From NCBI RefSeq assembly GCF_004762095.1, contig NZ_SIJH01000009.1, positions 1 to 64,000 of the forward strand: DNA of 64,000 nt, written 5' to 3'. Position 1 is the first letter of the stretch, and every line of letters starts with the position of its first letter. Below, piece after piece: positions 17,057-25,380 of this stretch. Made by a program: the position numbers and the translations under genes. The notes beneath the pieces were generated by a model, which had not been told where the DNA came from, searched no databases, and saw only the letters and a list, made by a program, of their open reading frames with translations. Origin of the DNA: Tabrizicola caldifontis (GTDB lineage: Bacteria > Pseudomonadota > Alphaproteobacteria > Rhodobacterales > Rhodobacteraceae).

Positions 17057-17644
17057 ATGCAAGCGATCACGTTGTCCTACGACAACCTGCACAACCACGG
17101 CGAGCTGTTCGCCAACATGTTCCGGGCAAGGCACCGGACCTTCATCCAGAACAACCGGTGGGATCTTCCCGAAGCGAACGGGATGGAGTTCGACCAGTAT
17201 GACACGCCGGCCAGCCGCTGGGTTTGCGTCCACAAGGATGGCGAGGTTCTGGCCGGGGTCCGGCTGACGCCGACCACCCACAAATGCGGCATATATACCT
17301 ACATGATCCGGGATGCGCAGCGTGGGCTGCTTGAAACCATCCCGCGGGATCTGATGAATTTCGAAGCACCCGTCGATCCGCACATCTGGGAATCCAGCCG
17401 CGTCTTCGTGTCGAACGATGTGCCCGCGGCCGATCGTCTGCGGGTGCAGATGCAGCTGATCCACGAGATGGTGATCTCGGCCCGTGCGTTGGGGGCCACG
17501 ACGCTTCTGGGTATCATCCCGGAACATTCGCCGCGTCTTGCGCGCCGGGTTGGCCTTGACTGCATACCCTGCGGTCCGGTTTTCGATGCGGGCGGAACCC
17601 GGTCGGTCTGCGTGACGATCAGCATGGCCACGAAGCTGCACTAG
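17057..17644 (+). CDS. Acyl-homoserine-lactone synthase (LuxI family)
   Basis: Encodes 195 residues making an N-acyl-homoserine lactone from S-adenosylmethionine and an acyl donor. Family-conserved positions are visible: the Arg/Phe/Trp face in FRARHRTFIQNNRWDLP, the acidic E-x-D-x-x-D in MEFDQYD, and the E-S-S-R-V-F strand around residue 115. The ATG follows AAGGAGAGACGGAA. The acyl chain cannot be predicted from sequence. Paired with luxR directly upstream, forming one quorum-sensing unit; CerI of Rhodobacter sphaeroides is a likely relative. Confidence 0.9.
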   Translation: MQAITLSYDNLHNHGELFANMFRARHRTFIQNNRWDLPEANGMEFDQYDTPASRWVCVHKDGEVLAGVRLTPTTHKCGIYTYMIRDAQRGLLETIPRDLMNFEAPVDPHIWESSRVFVSNDVPAADRLRVQMQLIHEMVISARALGATTLLGIIPEHSPRLARRVGLDCIPCGPVFDAGGTRSVCVTISMATKLH

Positions 17645-17765
17645 GACGTGTCATGCGCTTGCACCGCCCGTCTCTGCCGCGCCGCCGACGGAACGCTGCA
17701 AAACCCAAGCCCTGCAGCCCCGAAAGGGTGCAGAAGCGCGCTGTCGTGACCGGAAGGTCCGTGCC

Positions 17766-19145
17766 ATGATCCGCATGCTGTCAGCCCTGCTTCTGACCCT
17801 GGCGATCGCCGTTCCCGGCGCCACCGAGACGGTGGTGCCAACGGATCGTGCCGGGATTGCCCTGTCCTTTGCGCCCGTTGCGCGATCAAGCGCGCCGGCC
17901 GTGGTGAACATCTACGCCCGCCAGCTGGTGCAGGACCGCAGCAATCCCTTTGCAGGTGACCCCTTCTTCGACCAGTTCTTCCAGGGCATGGGAGGGCCGG
18001 CACGAGTGGAAAACTCGCTGGGTTCGGGTGTCATCGTCTCGGCCGACGGCATCGTGGTTTCGAACCATCATGTCGTGGCAGACGCTACCGACATCCGCGT
18101 GGTGCTGGCCGACCGCCGGGAATACGCGGCACAGGTGCTGCTGGACGATCCGCAAAGCGATCTGGCCGTGCTGAAGGTGCAGGCCGACGAGCCGCTGCCG
18201 GCGCTGGCCATCGGCGACAGCGACGCGCTTCAGGTCGGCGATCTGGTGCTGGCGATCGGCAATCCCTTCGGCGTGGGCCAGACAGTCAGTTCCGGCATCA
18301 TCTCGGGGCTGGCGCGGTCGGCCCTGCAGGTGGGCGACGGCACCGGCTATTTCGTGCAGACCGATGCGCCGATCAACCCCGGCAATTCCGGCGGCGCACT
18401 GGTCGACATGGCGGGGCGGCTGGTGGGGATCAACACCGCTATCCTGACCAAGGACGGCGGGTCGAACGGGATCGGCTTTGCCGTGCCGTCAAACCTGGTC
18501 GCGGTGGTGGTGGCCCAGGCCGAGGCGGGAGCGAAGCGGTTCACCCGCCCCTGGGCGGGCATGCAGGCGCAAGAGGTCGATGGCTCGCTGGCCGAGGCCC
18601 TGGGGCTGGACCGGCCGCTTGGAGTGATGATTACCCGGCTTCACCCGCAAAGTCCCTTTGCCGCGGCAGGTCTGATGGACGGTGATGTCGTGCTGTCGCT
18701 CGGCCGGGCGCCGGTGAACACGCCGCAGGAGTTCATGTATCGTCTTGCCGTGCTGGGCCCCGGTCCGCAGCCGGTAACCTATGTCCATGACGGCGCGCAG
18801 GTCGAGGCCGAGGTGACCCTCGCGCCTGCGCCCGAAGATCCGCCGCGGGATACGCTGACCGTGACCGAGGATGTGATCCTGCGCGGGGCAACGCTGGCGC
18901 GGATCAACCCGGCCGTGATCGCCGAAATGAACCTGCCGCTGGATGCGACCGGGGTGGTGGTGCTTGGGGTCCGCGATTTTGCCCGCGAGGTCGGCCTGCA
19001 GCCGGGCGACATCCTGGTCGGGATCAACGGGTATGGGGTCACCACCCCTGCCGATGCGCTGGATCTGGCCCGCGAAGCCACGCGCCGCTGGCAGATTGAC
19101 CTGATCCGCCAGGGCCAGCCCCTGCGCCTGCGCTTCCGGCTTTAG
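17766..19145 (+). CDS. Periplasmic Do/DegP-family serine protease
   Basis: Encodes 459 residues. A signal peptide covers about residues 1-20. The trypsin-like domain holds the catalytic triad His102 (SNHHVV), Asp132 (SDLAVL) and Ser208 (GNSGG). Two PDZ domains follow (about 240-345 and 360-455). Such proteins degrade or refold damaged envelope proteins. The Q-linker typical of DegP is short here, so DegQ/DegS-like roles are also possible. The start overlaps the stop of a possible 38-codon upstream frame. It is followed by rarA after 30 nt. Confidence 0.9.
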   Translation: MIRMLSALLLTLAIAVPGATETVVPTDRAGIALSFAPVARSSAPAVVNIYARQLVQDRSNPFAGDPFFDQFFQGMGGPARVENSLGSGVIVSADGIVVSNHHVVADATDIRVVLADRREYAAQVLLDDPQSDLAVLKVQADEPLPALAIGDSDALQVGDLVLAIGNPFGVGQTVSSGIISGLARSALQVGDGTGYFVQTDAPINPGNSGGALVDMAGRLVGINTAILTKDGGSNGIGFAVPSNLVAVVVAQAEAGAKRFTRPWAGMQAQEVDGSLAEALGLDRPLGVMITRLHPQSPFAAAGLMDGDVVLSLGRAPVNTPQEFMYRLAVLGPGPQPVTYVHDGAQVEAEVTLAPAPEDPPRDTLTVTEDVILRGATLARINPAVIAEMNLPLDATGVVVLGVRDFAREVGLQPGDILVGINGYGVTTPADALDLAREATRRWQIDLIRQGQPLRLRFRL

Positions 19146-19175
19146 TCCGGCTTCGCGCCCGGGTAAGGTGGCGGG

Positions 19176-20486
19176 ATGGCCGACCTTTTCGACATGCCCT
19201 CCACCCGTCCTGACAGTGGCCCGCGCCCGCTGGCCGATCGCTTGCGGCCGAAGGCGTTGGCCGAGGTGATCGGACAGGAAAAGGTTCTGTCCCGTGACGG
19301 TCCCCTGGGGGCGATGCTGGCCGCAGGATCACTGTCCTCACTCATCCTCTGGGGGCCGCCCGGGGTGGGCAAGACGACCATCGCCCGCCTGCTGGCCGAT
19401 GAAACCGACCTGCATTTCGTCCAGATCAGCGCGATCTTCACCGGGGTGCCAGAGCTGCGCAAGGTGTTCGAGGCCGCGAAGCTGCGCCGCCAGAATGGCC
19501 AGGGCACCCTTCTGTTCGTGGACGAGATCCATCGGTTCAACAAGGCGCAGCAAGACAGCTTCCTGCCACATATGGAAGACGGCACGATCCTGCTTGTCGG
19601 GGCCACCACGGAAAACCCCAGCTTCGAGCTGAATGCGGCGCTTCTGTCCCGCGCTCAGGTGATCGTGCTGGAACGTCTTTCCCTGTCCGATCTGGAGCGC
19701 CTGGCACAACGGGCCGAGAAAGAGCTTGGACGCCCCCTGCCGTTGAGGGGCGATGCGCGCGAGGCTTTGCTGGAAATGGCCGATGGCGACGGGCGGGGGC
19801 TGCTGAACCTGATCGAACAGGTCGCTGCCTGGAAGGTGGACATGCCGCTTGACCGTGAGCAGCTGGCGCAACGACTGATGCGGCGGGCGGCGAAATACGA
19901 CAAGTCGGGCGACGAACATTACAACCTGATCTCGGCCCTGCACAAATCGGTCCGCGGCAGCGACCCGGATGCCGCGTTGTACTGGTTCGCGCGCATGCTG
20001 GAGGGGGGCGAGGATCCCCGCTTCCTTGCCCGCCGCATCACCCGCATGGCGGTTGAGGACATCGGGCTGGCCGACCCACAGGCACAGGCGGTGTGTCTGG
20101 ACAGCTGGCAGACCTATGAGCGGCTGGGCAGCCCGGAAGGCGAACTCGCGCTGGCGCAGGCGGTGGTCTATCTGGCGCTGGCTCCCAAGTCGAACGCGGT
20201 CTATGTCGCCTACAAGGCCGCCCGCGCGGCGGCACGGGACACCGGCAGCCTGATGCCGCCGAAGCACATCCTGAACGCGCCGACCCGCATGATGAAGGAT
20301 CAGGGCTATGGCGCGGGCTATGCCTATGACCATGATGCCGAGGATGGGTTCTCTGGCCAGAACTACTTCCCCGAAGGCATGAAGCGGCCGGTCTGGTATC
20401 TGCCGCCCGAACGCGGTTTCGAGCGCGAGCTGAAGAAGCGCGTGGACTATTTCGCAAAGCTGCGGGCAAAACGGCAGCAGGGATAG
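19176..20486 (+). CDS. rarA: Replication-associated recombination protein A (AAA+ ATPase)
   Basis: Encodes 436 residues. RarA/MgsA is a clamp-loader-like ATPase acting at stalled replication forks. Walker A GPPGVGKTT (about residue 60), Walker B LLFVDEIHRFNKAQQ (about 110) and sensor segment GATTENPSFELN are present; the C-terminal tetramerisation region with YKAARAAARDTG is intact. The N-terminal DLFD-like motif (MADLFDMP) fits beta-clamp or SSB contact in relatives. Follows the protease gene on the same strand. Confidence 0.94.
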   Translation: MADLFDMPSTRPDSGPRPLADRLRPKALAEVIGQEKVLSRDGPLGAMLAAGSLSSLILWGPPGVGKTTIARLLADETDLHFVQISAIFTGVPELRKVFEAAKLRRQNGQGTLLFVDEIHRFNKAQQDSFLPHMEDGTILLVGATTENPSFELNAALLSRAQVIVLERLSLSDLERLAQRAEKELGRPLPLRGDAREALLEMADGDGRGLLNLIEQVAAWKVDMPLDREQLAQRLMRRAAKYDKSGDEHYNLISALHKSVRGSDPDAALYWFARMLEGGEDPRFLARRITRMAVEDIGLADPQAQAVCLDSWQTYERLGSPEGELALAQAVVYLALAPKSNAVYVAYKAARAAARDTGSLMPPKHILNAPTRMMKDQGYGAGYAYDHDAEDGFSGQNYFPEGMKRPVWYLPPERGFERELKKRVDYFAKLRAKRQQG

Positions 20487-20598
20487 CGCCGATCGCCGCA
20501 CCGCGCGCCATTTATCGGCGTTTCAGCCGTGGCGCAGGAATTTTCCGGAACTTCCTTGCCAGATTGACAATCCGGCCGCCGCGACGCAAAGGGGGCGC

Positions 20599-20973
20599 AT
20601 GTTCCACAACCTGATCCAGGTCGCCCTTGGCGGCGCCATCGGCGCAAGCTTGCGCTATCTGACCAACGTCGGCACGATGCGCTGGATCGGGCCAGGCTTT
20701 CCCTATGCCACGGTCATCGTGAACGTCATCGGCTCTTTCCTGATGGGGGTTCTGGTCGTCGTGCTTGCGCGCAAGGGCGGCAATCAGTTCGCGCCCTTTC
20801 TGATGACCGGCATTCTTGGGGGGTTCACAACCTTTTCAGCCTTCTCGCTGGACACCCTTAGCCTGTGGGAACGCGGCCAGCACGAACTTGCCCTGGCCTA
20901 TGTTGTGGTGTCGGTCGTCCTGTCATTGTCGGCCATCGTCGCCGGCCTTGCCGTGGCGAGGGCGCTGGCATGA
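20599..20973 (+). CDS. crcB: Fluoride channel CrcB/FluC
   Basis: Encodes 124 residues with four membrane segments, the size of one FluC protomer, which works as an antiparallel dimer to expel fluoride. The family motifs GGAIGASLRY (N-terminus), NVIGSFLMG and GGFTTFSAFSLD (with the pore Phe and Thr/Ser residues) are present. The ATG is preceded by AAAGGGGGCGC. The stop overlaps rluC by ATGA. No fluoride riboswitch consensus was found upstream. Confidence 0.93.
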   Translation: MFHNLIQVALGGAIGASLRYLTNVGTMRWIGPGFPYATVIVNVIGSFLMGVLVVVLARKGGNQFAPFLMTGILGGFTTFSAFSLDTLSLWERGQHELALAYVVVSVVLSLSAIVAGLAVARALA

Positions 20974-22013
20974 GCGTCCAGTTCCTGACCGTGACCGAGG
21001 ACGAGGGCGCGCAGCGCCTGGACAAGTGGTTGCGCCGCCGCTTTCCACATCTGACGCAAGGCGCGGTCGAGAAGATGTGCCGCACCGGGCAATTGCGGGT
21101 GGACAAGGGGCGGGTCAAGGCCTCGGACCGCGTGGCGCCGGGCCAGGTCGTGCGCGTGCCCCCGCTGCCGCCCGCCGGACCGCCGCCGGACCCGCGCCCG
21201 CAGGGTATCAGCGCGGCGGATGCGAAGATGATCCAGGCCGCGGTCCTTTACAGGGACGAGCATCTGATCGTCCTGAACAAGCCCCCGGGCCTGCCGTCGC
21301 AAGGCGGCAGCGGGCAGGGCGAGCGGCATGTGGACGCTTTGGCCGAGGCGCTGAAATTCGGTTACAAGGAAAAGCCGAAGCTGGTTCACCGGCTGGACAA
21401 GGACACCTCGGGTATCCTAATGCTTGCCCGGACCGATCGGGTGGCCCGCGCCCTGTCCGAGGCGCTGCGTCACCGCAATGCGCGCAAGATCTACTGGGCC
21501 GTCGTCGCCGGCGTTCCGAACCCCCGGCAGGGTTCGATCAAGTTCGCGCTTGAAAAGGCGCCAGGCCGGGGCAGGGGGGGCGAGGGCGAGAAGATGCTCT
21601 GCGTCCATCCGGCGAAGATGGCTGACCACCCCGAGGCCAAGCGCGCCCATACCGACTATTTCACGCTCTGGTTCCTTGGGAACCGCCTTTCGTGGATGGC
21701 GCTGGAGCCGGTCACGGGCCGCACCCACCAGCTGCGTGCCCACATGGCCGAGATCGGCCATCCGATTCTTGGCGACACGAAATACGGTGGCAGCCAGTCC
21801 GAGAACCTGGGTGACGGCTGGGGTGCCGGGGTCGGGGGAGAGTTGTCGAAGAAGCTGCACCTGCATGCGCGCAGTCTTACCATCGAACATCCGGTCACGA
21901 AGAAGCTGATGACCTTCACCGCGCCGTTGCCCGACCACATGGCGCGCACCTGGAAACTTCTGGACTGGAAAGAGGACGATGTCCCCGCCGACCCGTTCGA
22001 GGTGATCAGGTGA
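20970..22013 (+). CDS. rluC: 23S rRNA pseudouridine synthase, RluC/RluD family
   Basis: Encodes 347 residues. An S4 RNA-binding domain (about 15-65) precedes the catalytic domain, where HRLDKDTSGILML carries the catalytic aspartate at Asp143. RluC modifies U955, U2504 and U2580 of 23S rRNA in E. coli; the exact sites here cannot be read from sequence, and RluA/RluD-like specificity is possible. The start at 20970 overlaps the crcB stop and the end overlaps the ATP12 gene, giving a tight three-gene operon. Confidence 0.9.
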   Translation: MSVQFLTVTEDEGAQRLDKWLRRRFPHLTQGAVEKMCRTGQLRVDKGRVKASDRVAPGQVVRVPPLPPAGPPPDPRPQGISAADAKMIQAAVLYRDEHLIVLNKPPGLPSQGGSGQGERHVDALAEALKFGYKEKPKLVHRLDKDTSGILMLARTDRVARALSEALRHRNARKIYWAVVAGVPNPRQGSIKFALEKAPGRGRGGEGEKMLCVHPAKMADHPEAKRAHTDYFTLWFLGNRLSWMALEPVTGRTHQLRAHMAEIGHPILGDTKYGGSQSENLGDGWGAGVGGELSKKLHLHARSLTIEHPVTKKLMTFTAPLPDHMARTWKLLDWKEDDVPADPFEVIR

Positions 22014-22717
22014 GCGTCTGGACCCCGCGCCGCTTCTGGACTGCTGTCGGCGTCGCGTCGGCCGACGGTGGCTTCACCGTGCATCTGGACGGCAGGCCGG
22101 TGCGCACGCCGCTCAAGGCGCCGCTGGTCTTGCCGACCGAGGCGCTGGCGCGCGAGATCGGTGCCGAATGGCAGGCGGTGGAGGGCAAGGTCGAACCTGC
22201 GCGGATGCCTTTTACCCGGATGGCCAATTCGGCAATCGACAAGGTCGCGCCGCAGTTCGATGCGGTGGCGGCCATGCTGGCGGAATACGGCGGGTCGGAC
22301 CTGATCTGCTATCGCGCCGAGCGGCCCGCGGGCCTTGCCGCGCGACAGGCCGAATGCTGGGATCCCCTGCTAGGCTGGGCCGCCGACGAGCTTGCCGCCC
22401 CGCTGGTTGCGACTGCCGGGGTGATGCACCGGCCGCAGGCCGATGCAAGCCTTGCCGCCTTGCACCGGGCGGTCAGGGCCCTGACGCCGTTCCAGCTGGC
22501 GGCATTCCATGACCTTGTCGCACTCTCGGGCTCGCTGGTCATCGCGCTTGCCCTTGCCCGCGGGCGTCTGGCGGCGGAAGAGGCCTGGACGCTTTCCCGG
22601 ATCGACGAGGATTGGCAGATCGCCGAGTGGGGCGAGGACGAAGAGGCAGCTGAAATCGCCGCGCAGAAGAAGGCCGACTTCCTGCGCGCCGAGCGATTCT
22701 TCGGATTGTGCGGGTAA
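22010..22717 (+). CDS. ATP12-family F1-ATPase assembly chaperone
   Basis: Encodes 235 residues from a GTG start that overlaps the rluC stop (GTGA). The N-terminal RRFWTAVGVASADGGFTVHL and the central MPFTRMANSAIDKV are hallmarks of the ATP12 family, which in mitochondria and alphaproteobacteria escorts the F1 alpha subunit. Third gene of the crcB-rluC-ATP12 operon. The link with pseudouridylation is positional only. Confidence 0.88.
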   Translation: MSVWTPRRFWTAVGVASADGGFTVHLDGRPVRTPLKAPLVLPTEALAREIGAEWQAVEGKVEPARMPFTRMANSAIDKVAPQFDAVAAMLAEYGGSDLICYRAERPAGLAARQAECWDPLLGWAADELAAPLVATAGVMHRPQADASLAALHRAVRALTPFQLAAFHDLVALSGSLVIALALARGRLAAEEAWTLSRIDEDWQIAEWGEDEEAAEIAAQKKADFLRAERFFGLCG

Positions 22718-22816
22718 CAAGTTTGCCCAAATCCTGGGCAGGCCGGTTTGCACAGGTCGAATGGCCCGCGCAAGCCACCGAAATCATGCGTTTTTCCTGT
22801 TTCTGACCCGAGCCGC

Positions 22817-22843
22817 TTGACCTTTCAAACCGCTTTCTATGAA
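22817..22843 (+). promoter_or_regulatory. Possible promoter of bztABCD
   Basis: TTGACC (22817-22822) is followed by TATGAA (22838-22843) at a short 15-bp spacing, in the 237-nt gap before bztA. The -35 is good, the spacing is poor. The rest of the gap shows only a short GCCCA/TGGGC hairpin near its start. Confidence 0.35.
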
Positions 22844-22954
22844 ACTGGCCGGCACTGGGAGAGGCTCACCTCCAACAGTTTCGCCGCCGCGAGGGATCGT
22901 GGGGCACCATAAAACGCGGCCCGCGAACGGTCGCTTACTCAGGAAGAGGTAAGA

Positions 22955-23971
22955 ATGAAAAAATCCGTGTTCTTCGGCACGCTCGCGGCCACCACGATGG
23001 CTGCGGGCCTTGCCATGGCCGGCACCCTTGAAGACGTGAAGGCGCGTGGCGAGCTGATCTGCGGGTCGAACACCGGCCTGACCGGCTTTGGCGCGCCGGA
23101 TGCGAACGGCAACTGGGCCGGCTTCGACGTGGACCTGTGCCGCGCCGTGGCGGCGGCGGTGTTGGGCGATGCCTCGAAGGTCAAGTTCGTCCCGACCACC
23201 GGCGAAACCCGCTTTACTGCGCTGCAGTCAGGCGAAGTCGATCTTCTGGTCCGCAACTCGACCTGGACGGCGACCCGCGACAGCGAACTGGCCTTCGACT
23301 TCGTGGCCGTGAACTACTATGACGGCCAGGGCTTCATGGTGAAGAAGGATCTGGGCGTTTCCTCGGCCAAGGAACTGGATGGCGCGACCGTCTGCATCCA
23401 GACCGGCACCACGACCGAACTGAACCTGGCCGATTTCTTCAAACAGAACAACATCAGCTATCAGCCCGTCACGGTGCAGGACGATTCCGAAGCGCAGCGT
23501 CAGTATCTGGCCGGCGCCTGCGATGCCTACACCACCGACGTCTCGGGCCTGGCTGCCAGCCGTGCGACCATGCCGGATGCGGAAAACCATGTGATCCTGC
23601 CGGAAGTCATCTCGAAGGAACCGCTGGGACCGGTCGTCCGCCACGGCGACAACAACTGGGGCGATGTGGTCCGCTGGACCTATTTCGCGCTGCTGATCGC
23701 TGAAGAGAAGGGCATCACCTCGGCCAACGTCAATGAGGTTGCGGCCTCGACCTCGGACGAGGAAGTGAAGCGCCTGCTGGGCGTGACCGGTGACATGGGC
23801 GCCAAGTTCGGCCTGTCGAACGATGCGTTCAAGAACGCCATCGCAGCGGTCGGCAACTATGGCGAGGTCTTTGCCCGCAACATCGGCGAAGGCACCACGA
23901 TCAACCTGGCCCGCGGCCTGAACGCGCTGTGGACCCAGGGCGGCCTGCAATACGCGGCCCCGTTCCGTTGA
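22955..23971 (+). CDS. bztA: Glutamate/aspartate-type amino acid ABC transporter, substrate-binding protein
   Basis: Encodes 338 residues. A signal peptide (MKKSVFFGTLAATTMAAG, cleavage near residue 22) is followed by a type-2 periplasmic binding fold: VKARGELICGSNTGLTGFG and WAGFDVDLCRAVAAAVLGD. It matches the AapJ/BztA family, which binds glutamate, glutamine, aspartate and asparagine in Rhodobacter capsulatus and rhizobia. AGGAAGAGG precedes the ATG. First gene of bztABCD; a stable hairpin lies right after it. Confidence 0.92.
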   Translation: MKKSVFFGTLAATTMAAGLAMAGTLEDVKARGELICGSNTGLTGFGAPDANGNWAGFDVDLCRAVAAAVLGDASKVKFVPTTGETRFTALQSGEVDLLVRNSTWTATRDSELAFDFVAVNYYDGQGFMVKKDLGVSSAKELDGATVCIQTGTTTELNLADFFKQNNISYQPVTVQDDSEAQRQYLAGACDAYTTDVSGLAASRATMPDAENHVILPEVISKEPLGPVVRHGDNNWGDVVRWTYFALLIAEEKGITSANVNEVAASTSDEEVKRLLGVTGDMGAKFGLSNDAFKNAIAAVGNYGEVFARNIGEGTTINLARGLNALWTQGGLQYAAPFR

Positions 23972-23982
23972 TCCCGGACCCC

Positions 23983-24005
23983 GGGGGCGCCTGACCGGCG
24001 CCCCC
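23983..24005 (+). terminator. Hairpin after bztA, probable differential-expression element
   Basis: GGGGGCGCC (23983-23991) pairs perfectly with GGCGCCCCC (23997-24005), 12 nt after the bztA stop, without a T-run. Such hairpins after binding-protein genes protect the upstream mRNA and lower expression of the permease genes. Confidence 0.6.
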
Positions 24006-24099
24006 ACCTTGCTGCAAACGACAACCCGACAGACCAGGGGCCGAAGACCCCGCCGCCACCGGACGAACCGGGGCCGTCTGCGGGCAACAGGGGGAAGCC

Positions 24100-25377
24100 A
24101 TGGCAATGGCCACGGACGCGCCGAAGGAAACCTTTCGGCTATCGATGCTCGTCTATGACACGCGCTACCGGTCGTACACGATTCAGATCGTCGTGCTTCT
24201 GCTTTTCGCCATGGCTGTCGCCTGGCTGCTGAACAACACGGTCGAAAATCTTGCGGTCCGGGGCAAGGAATTCAACTTCGCCTTCCTGTGGCAGCGTGCC
24301 GGCTACGATATCGGCCAGCAGCTGATCCCCTACACCAATGACGACACCCATTTCCGTGCGTTGCTCGTCGGGCTGGTCAACACGCTGGTCGTGGCCTTCT
24401 GGGGCTGTGTCTTCGCCACGATCCTGGGCGTCATCATCGGCGTGCTGCGACTGTCGAACAACTGGCTGATCGGGCGGCTGATGACGGTCTATGTCGAGGT
24501 GTTCCGCAACGTGCCCCTGCTGCTGTGGATCCTGTTGTCCTACGTCATCCTGTCCGAGACGACGCCCCAGCCACGCGATTTCCGCGTCACGGACGAGATG
24601 ATCGCGGCGGGCGAGGAGCCCAAGGCCTCGATGATCCTGTTCGACACCGTGGCCGTCACCAACCGGGGCACCAACATTCCCGCGCCGCTGTTCGACCGCA
24701 GCCTCGGGTCGATCCAGATCGGTTTCCTGCCGGTCAGCCTGAACCTTCTGGCCTTCATCGTGGTCATCATCGCCTCGGTCTGGGCCAACCGCCGGTTGCT
24801 GGCCCATGCCAAGGCGGTGCAGGAGGCGACGGGCGACCGCCCCGTGACATGGTGGAAGTCGCTTCTGATCCTGTTCGGCCCGGTGATCGCGCTGAAGTTC
24901 GCCCTTGGCCTGCATCTGGAGATCCCGGAGCTTAAGGGCTTCAACTTCCAGGGCGGCATCCTGGTGGCGCACAGCTTCACTGCGCTTCTGATCGCGCTGT
25001 CCCTCTATACCGCGGCCTTCATCGCCGAGATCGTGCGGGCAGGCATCCTGGCGATCAGCCGGGGCCAGACCGAGGCCGCCTTCGCCCTCGGCCTGCGCCC
25101 GAACCGCACGATGAGCCTGATCATCCTGCCGCAGGCGCTGCGGGTCATCATTCCGCCCTTGATCAGCCAGTTCCTGAACCTGACCAAGAACACCTCGCTG
25201 GGCATCGCCGTCAGCTACCTTGACCTTCGCGGAACGCTGGGCGGGATCACCCTGAACCAGACAGGACGCGAGCTGGAGTGCATGCTCTTGATGATGCTGA
25301 TCTACCTGTCGATCAGCCTGATGATCTCGGCCGTCATGAACATCTACAACAAGTCCGTCCAGCTGAAGGCGCGCTGA
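24100..25377 (+). CDS. bztB: Amino acid ABC transporter permease, BztB
   Basis: Encodes 425 residues, an inner-membrane permease of the HisM/AapQ/BztB type. It is longer than most of the family because of a central insertion between membrane helices (about residues 150-260). The permease signature reads around AAFALGLRPNRTMSLIILPQ, with the EAA-loop glycine. Works with BztC and two copies of BztD. Three nt separate it from bztC. Confidence 0.92.
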   Translation: MAMATDAPKETFRLSMLVYDTRYRSYTIQIVVLLLFAMAVAWLLNNTVENLAVRGKEFNFAFLWQRAGYDIGQQLIPYTNDDTHFRALLVGLVNTLVVAFWGCVFATILGVIIGVLRLSNNWLIGRLMTVYVEVFRNVPLLLWILLSYVILSETTPQPRDFRVTDEMIAAGEEPKASMILFDTVAVTNRGTNIPAPLFDRSLGSIQIGFLPVSLNLLAFIVVIIASVWANRRLLAHAKAVQEATGDRPVTWWKSLLILFGPVIALKFALGLHLEIPELKGFNFQGGILVAHSFTALLIALSLYTAAFIAEIVRAGILAISRGQTEAAFALGLRPNRTMSLIILPQALRVIIPPLISQFLNLTKNTSLGIAVSYLDLRGTLGGITLNQTGRELECMLLMMLIYLSISLMISAVMNIYNKSVQLKAR

Positions 25378-25380
25378 GCC

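Noticed and set aside
20487-20598. Fluoride riboswitch before crcB
   Set aside because: The expected conserved GG-GATGG and pseudoknot segments are not present in the 112-nt gap; only a weak CGCCGAT/ATCGGCG hairpin is seen.
22731-22760. sigma54-type promoter (GGGCAGG...TTTGC) upstream of bztA
   Set aside because: The GG to GC distance is 11, one base too long, and the surrounding consensus is poor.
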